From Arthrobacter sp. CJ23 (GTDB lineage Bacteria; Actinomycetota; Actinomycetes; Actinomycetales; Micrococcaceae), in the NCBI RefSeq assembly GCF_024741795.1, contig NZ_CP102950.1:2418001-2482000 (forward strand): 64,000 nucleotides of DNA, written 5' to 3'. A model generated the notes under the pieces. The model had not been told where the DNA came from and ran no database searches. It saw only the letters and a list, made by a program, of their open reading frames with translations. The position numbers were made by a program, and so were the translations under genes. Below, piece by piece: positions 60,357 to 64,000 of the stretch. Positions within the stretch are counted from its first letter, which is position 1. The number at the start of each line of letters is the position of its first letter.

Positions 60357-60782
60357 CTAGGCGGCCGGGGCACCCGCAATGTTGACGAGCCAGGCAATGC
60401 CGAACTTGTCGATGCACATGCCGAAGGTGTCACCCCACGGTGCCGGCTCCAGCGGCATGGTGACCGTGCCGCCGTCGGACAGTTTGTCCCAGTAGCCGCG
60501 CAACTCGGCCTCGTCGGCGTTCTCGCCGCTCAGGGATACTGAGATGTTGTTGCCCGGCGTGTAATCCATGCTGTTGGGCGTGTCCGAAGCCATGAGCACG
60601 AGTCCGTTCCCGGAAACCAGCATGCCGTGCATGACCTTGTCGGCTTCGGCTGGATCTTCGCTGGCCTGGTATTCACCGAAGGTGCTGATGGTGAGTTCAC
60701 CACCGAAGACAGTCTCATAGAACGTGATGGCGTCTCTGGCATTGTCGCGGAAGGAAAGATACGGGTTGAGGCGGGTTGTCAT
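60357..60782 (-). CDS. VOC-fold protein, PhnB-like
   Basis: A 141-residue member of the vicinal oxygen chelate superfamily, PhnB/DUF1338-like group. It has the typical start (L-N-P-Y-L-S-F-R-D-N-A-R-D-A-I-T-F-Y), V-F-G-G-E-L, a central H-G-M-L-V-S-G-N and a C-terminal W-G-D-T-F-G-M-C-I-D-K-F-G-I-A-W. Such proteins bind small molecules or metals; substrate unknown. A second VOC gene follows on the same strand upstream, suggesting a related pair. Confidence 0.82.
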   Translation of the reverse strand: MTTRLNPYLSFRDNARDAITFYETVFGGELTISTFGEYQASEDPAEADKVMHGMLVSGNGLVLMASDTPNSMDYTPGNNISVSLSGENADEAELRGYWDKLSDGGTVTMPLEPAPWGDTFGMCIDKFGIAWLVNIAGAPAA

Positions 60783-60868
60783 GGTCGGTTCTCCTCATTC
60801 GGTTGGCGGGCGCACGTCGCCGTGCCGTCATGCTAACAGGACGCAAAGGTGGCTGTCCTCCGAAACTT

Positions 60869-61324
60869 TCAGTCGCCGTCGTACGCCTTCTGCAGGACGT
60901 TGATGTCGAGCTTCTGCATCTGGAGCATGGCCTCCATGGCACGCTGGGCGCCGGCTGCGTCAGGGCCGGTCAAAAGTCCGGGCAGGGCAGTGGGGACGAT
61001 CTGCCAGGACAGTCCGTACTTGTCCTTGAGCCAGCCGCATTGGCTTTCTTCTCCACCGGCAACCAGAGCATCCCAGTACTTGTCGACTTCTTCCTGGGTG
61101 GCACAGTTGACCACCAGCGAAACCCCCTCCGTGAAATTGAACGCCGGACCGCCGTTCAACGCCGTGAACTCCCTGCCCTCAATCTGGAACTCCACCGTGA
61201 TGGCCTTGCCGTCGGGTCCAGGCATGGTCTGGCCGATGGACGAACCGGCAAAAAGACTTGTGTAGAACCCAGCGGCCTCCTCGGCCTCACTGTCGAACCA
61301 GAGGCATGTGGAAATCTTCTGCAT
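60869..61324 (-). CDS. VOC-fold protein, 3-dmu-9_3-mt type
   Basis: A 151-residue VOC-superfamily protein of the type often annotated as 3-demethylubiquinone-9 methyltransferase domain: starts K-I-S-T-C-L-W-F-D, then A-A-G-F-Y-T-S-L-F, a central F-T-A-L-N-G-G-P-A-F-N-F and C-G-W-L-K-D-K-Y-G-L-S-W-Q. Despite that label, no methyltransferase motif is present. Same strand as the PhnB-like gene, 86 bases upstream. Confidence 0.8.
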   Translation of the reverse strand: MQKISTCLWFDSEAEEAAGFYTSLFAGSSIGQTMPGPDGKAITVEFQIEGREFTALNGGPAFNFTEGVSLVVNCATQEEVDKYWDALVAGGEESQCGWLKDKYGLSWQIVPTALPGLLTGPDAAGAQRAMEAMLQMQKLDINVLQKAYDGD

Positions 61325-61554
61325 GGTGCCACCCTTTCAAGACTCCGGAACCCTTTGGTCCCCGTTCGAGGCTAGTACCGCCGCATTCATGACACAACGC
61401 CCGGCTGCGGTGCGCACGACGACAGCCCCGGCTCCTCCACTCCTAATATGTAGTCGTTTCTGTCAAGAGGCAGGACGAAGCGGTCCCGGGTGTGTGAACT
61501 GCTCCCCGGAAGTTGGACTGAGAAATTCAGTTCCGACTCCCGGGGAGCAGTTTT

Positions 61555-62043
61555 ATGTATGCGAGCAGTTCGTTATCAGAGGATCAGCGCGAGGCCGCGG
61601 TAGCGTGGTTTGAGAAGGGCATCGCGGATAAGGCGACGGCCAGGGCGCTGGCTGTGTCTCGGGCGCCGGTCAAGCGTCTCTATCGGCGGTGGAGGATCCA
61701 TGGTCGAGGAGCGCTGGTGACCAAGCCGACGAAGCAGAAGTACTCTTTCGAATCTAAGCTCGCGTTGGTCGAACGGTTCATCGCTGGCGAGACTGCCCCG
61801 GATCTGGCGGTGGAGGCCGGTTTGTCCTCGCCTCGCCTACTGGAAGCCTGGATCAGGGCGTATCGGCTGGAGGGCGAGGACGGGTTGCGGCCCAAGCCCA
61901 AAGGCAGGCCCCGGAAGCCAGATTCCCCGCCGCCTGCGGAGCTGCCCGAGTTGGAGAGGTTGCGGCGGGAGAACGAGCGGTTGCGCGCCGAGGTGGCGTA
62001 CCTGGGAAAATTGCGGGCCTTGAGGGCGCAAAAACAACGGTGA
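61555..62043 (+). CDS. IS3-family transposase OrfA
   Basis: A 162-residue DNA-binding subunit with two helix-turn-helix segments (about 10-45 and 58-100) and a C-terminal leucine-zipper-like coil (L-P-E-L-E-R-L-R-R-E-N-E-R-L-R-A-E-V-A-Y-L). A five-A run (62030-62034) just before the stop could allow the -1 frameshift that fuses OrfA to OrfB in this family; the frames are indeed offset by -1. Confidence 0.88.
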   Translation: MYASSSLSEDQREAAVAWFEKGIADKATARALAVSRAPVKRLYRRWRIHGRGALVTKPTKQKYSFESKLALVERFIAGETAPDLAVEAGLSSPRLLEAWIRAYRLEGEDGLRPKPKGRPRKPDSPPPAELPELERLRRENERLRAEVAYLGKLRALRAQKQR

Positions 62044-62895
62044 AGGTCCAGGCACTCATCGCCCTCAAGGCTGACTTCCCCCTGCCCGTTCTGCTGGATG
62101 TCTCAGGGCTTGCCCGGTCGACGTTCTTCTATCACCAGGCCCGTCTCCAGGCACCCGATCCGAAGGAAGCACTCAAGGCTGCAGTCACGGAGATCTTCGA
62201 GAAGAACCACGGCCGGTACGGGCACCGCCGCATCCACACCGAGCTGGTCAAGCAAGGCTGGACGGTCGCGAAGAAGACCGTGCTGAAGCTGATGCGCTTA
62301 CTGCAACTGCTCTGCAAGGTCCGGCGGAAGAAGCGCTACAACTCCTACCGAGGCGAACAGGGCGCCATTGCCCCGAACCTGCTGAACCGGGAGTTCGACG
62401 CTGATGCCCCGAACCAGAAGTGGGTTACCGACGTGACGGAGTTCCGCGTCGGGGACCGGAAGCTCTATCTCTCACCGGTCATGGACCTCTTCGACCGGCA
62501 GATCATCTCCTACACCATCGGTTCGTCCCCGAACCTGGAGCTGACCAACACCTCACTGCGCGAGGCCCTGGCGACGCTCGAGTCCGGCCAGCAGCCGCTC
62601 GTGCATTCGGACCAGGGCTTCCAGTACCAGCACGCCTCCTGGCGGAACCTCCTGCAAGGTCGCTGGCGCGGCCCAATCGATGTCCCGCAAGGGCAACTGC
62701 TACGACAACGCCGTCATGGAGAACTACTTCGGACACCTCAAGGAAGAACTCTTCCACTACGTCCGGTTCCTCAACACCGAAGCACTGGCAACGGCTTTGC
62801 ACGAGTACATCCGCTGGTACAACACCGAACGGATCTCCACAAAGCTCAAGGGCCTGAGCCCGGTGCAATACCGTGCCCAGACCCTTGCAGCCTAG
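62040..62895 (+). CDS. IS3-family transposase OrfB (DDE integrase, frameshifted)
   Basis: Catalytic subunit starting with GTG overlapping the OrfA stop. First Asp in W-V-T-D-V-T-E-F, second in H-S-D-Q-G-F-Q-Y; the Glu lies in N-A-V-M-E-N-Y-F-G-H-L-K but in another frame after a break near 62655. The misread bases (CTGCAAGGTCGC) can be explained as a corrupted CTGGCCGGCGC, that is, another GCCGGC error, restoring L-L-A-G-A-G-A-A-Q-S-M-S. The element may therefore be functional. Confidence 0.82.
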
Positions 62896-63177
62896 AATCC
62901 CATTTAGCCAGTCCAACATTCGGGGACCAGTTCAGTGTGGAGCTGGGGCCGCTTCTTTGATGGTGGGCCGGGGCGTCTGTTTGGTGTTCAGCGTGTCGTT
63001 GGCGACGGCGTGGTCAGACTAATATGCGCGGGTTGGTTACCGCAGGGCGAAGGTGTTCGGCTGGAGGGTATCGCTTCTCTAGGGTCGGGCGTGGCCCCGT
63101 TGGGGGGCTGCCCATAGGAGTGACGCGAGTTCACTCCACGCGCTGCGAGACACCGACGCAGAGGCCCCGGGGGGTTT

Positions 63178-64000
63178 TCAGGGCCGCTGCTGTGTGGCGG
63201 CGGTTTGAGCTTCGCTGGCCAGAGACCAGCACCAGCCGGCCAGTTCCCGGGCGATCGCGACGTTCGCGACCACGGGCCGTTTCCGGTGTTCGAGGTAGAC
63301 GAGCCAGCGCTCATGGAGGCGCCGGTTGCTCGACCCTGCCCGCGGGCCCGTGCCGCGGGGGGTGGCGGCTTCCCACCGCGAACGCATAAGCGTTGAGGGG
63401 TGGGTGTAGGGCCGGCGATGGTGCCAGGCGGCCTCGATGAGCAGCCGGCGGGCGTGGGTGTTGCCGGTCTTGGTGATGCCGCCCTGGGCGCGGCGCTGGC
63501 CGGAGGAGTTCTCCGACGGCACCAGGCCCAGGTAGGCGCCGATCGTGGATCCGGTGAACCGGTTCCAGTCCCCGATCTCGACGGCCAGGCCGAACGCGGT
63601 CAGCGTCGAGACCCCGCGCAGGCATTCCAGCGCCCGCACCACCGGGGTGTATTCGCTGTCATAGGCGATTTTCGTGATGGCCGCATCCAGGCGGTCCCGC
63701 CGGGCCAGAGCCTGCGTGACAGCCTCAAGGGCAAGATCGTAGGCCAGCTGCAGGGGCGCGGAGTCGAAGCGTTGCCGGTAGAGCCAGCCCATGTGGGTCT
63801 GGGTCCAGGTGTCCCCGCCGCTGTAGTGGATGCCCTGGCGCAGCAGCAGTTTCGAGACCCGGTGCCGGGCCCGCATCAGGTCCCCCGCGGGTATCTTCCC
63901 GGGCCCGGACCAGGTCCCTGGCCGCTTCCTGCCCGGGGCCCGGGACGGTGACCTCGGTGATCTGGTCCAGCTTCAAGAGCCGGGCCAGATGCAGGGCATC
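63178..64000 (-). CDS. IS110-family transposase, partial at window end, frameshifted
   Basis: C-terminal transposase_20 domain (L-R-G-V-S-T-L-T-A-F, F-T-G-S-T-I-G-A-Y-L-G-L-V-P-S-E-N-S-S-G, G-N-T-H-A-R-R-L-L-I-E-A-A-W) plus the middle region (D-A-L-H-L-A-R-L-L-K-L-D at the window edge). The N terminus with the RuvC-like residues lies beyond 64000. The frame shifts near 63885 in a CCCCC run, probably one extra base. The 243 bases between it and the IS3 element (62935-63177) hold no gene and probably include the end of this IS. Confidence 0.82.

Larger units (their letters stand above)
61495..62934 (+). mobile_element. IS3-family insertion sequence, complete
   Basis: About 1,440 bases bounded by imperfect 26-base inverted repeats (61495-61520 and 62909-62934, 23 of 26 matching, outer ends TGAACT) and flanked on both sides by GTGTG, a likely target duplication. 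It carries overlapping orfA and orfB with the IS3 arrangement. Confidence 0.85.

Overview
The window is high-GC DNA (by eye about 65-70% G+C) whose gene families and codon use suggest an actinobacterium, most likely an Arthrobacter-like member of the Micrococcaceae. That assignment is inference; there is no rRNA or other taxonomic marker. I see no rRNA gene, tRNA gene or CRISPR array.

Layout. (1) 1-6613 is a single-copy left flank: NfeD-like protein, RlmA-like rRNA methyltransferase, peptide deformylase, a secreted protein, a SnoaL-like protein, and a three-gene type III polyketide operon (PKS, methyltransferase, FAD monooxygenase). (2) 6614-59768 is one enormous inverted repeat. The clean arms are 6614-31141 and 35204-59768, about 24.5 kb each. 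The apparent 4 kb spacer is not unique: 31142-32862 is a badly corrupted, shortened reverse-complement copy of 32863-35203, so the whole stretch is a palindrome with its tip near 32862. (3) 59769-64000 is a single-copy right flank: a small ABM-like protein, two VOC-fold proteins, a complete IS3-type insertion sequence and the start of an IS110-type element.

Each arm, from outer end to tip, carries: a family-B-DNA-polymerase-like protein followed by a small HTH protein (resembling the replicase/terminal-protein pair of actinobacterial linear plasmids), a GatB/YqeY protein, an M55 D-aminopeptidase, a prolyl-oligopeptidase/serine-hydrolase fusion, a GNAT acyltransferase, an N-succinylamino-acid-racemase-like enolase-superfamily enzyme, a PucR regulator, a decayed second GNAT gene, an M20 hydrolase, a second peptidase/serine-hydrolase fusion, an oligopeptide ABC transporter with a fused permease-ATPase, a solute-binding lipoprotein and two penicillin-recognising serine hydrolases. 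Together these look like an island that imports peptides containing D-amino acids, cleaves them, and converts the D-amino acids to L by the succinyltransferase / racemase / desuccinylase route. A CATTGTT-N6-GACGAA site lies in front of both PucR and the M55/peptidase divergent pair, suggesting a regulon.

The two arms differ almost only at G/C homopolymers and at GCCGGC hexamers (at least 15 cases). This is a sequencing-error signature, not evolution, and suggests GCCGGC is a modified site. Nearly every broken reading frame in one arm is intact in the other, so frameshifted entries below are treated as real genes. The best single explanation I can offer is that the window joins, tip to tip, the two ends of a linear replicon with roughly 26 kb terminal inverted repeats, the telomere lying near 32.86 kb. 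A true palindromic duplication and a fold-back-read assembly artefact are the alternatives.
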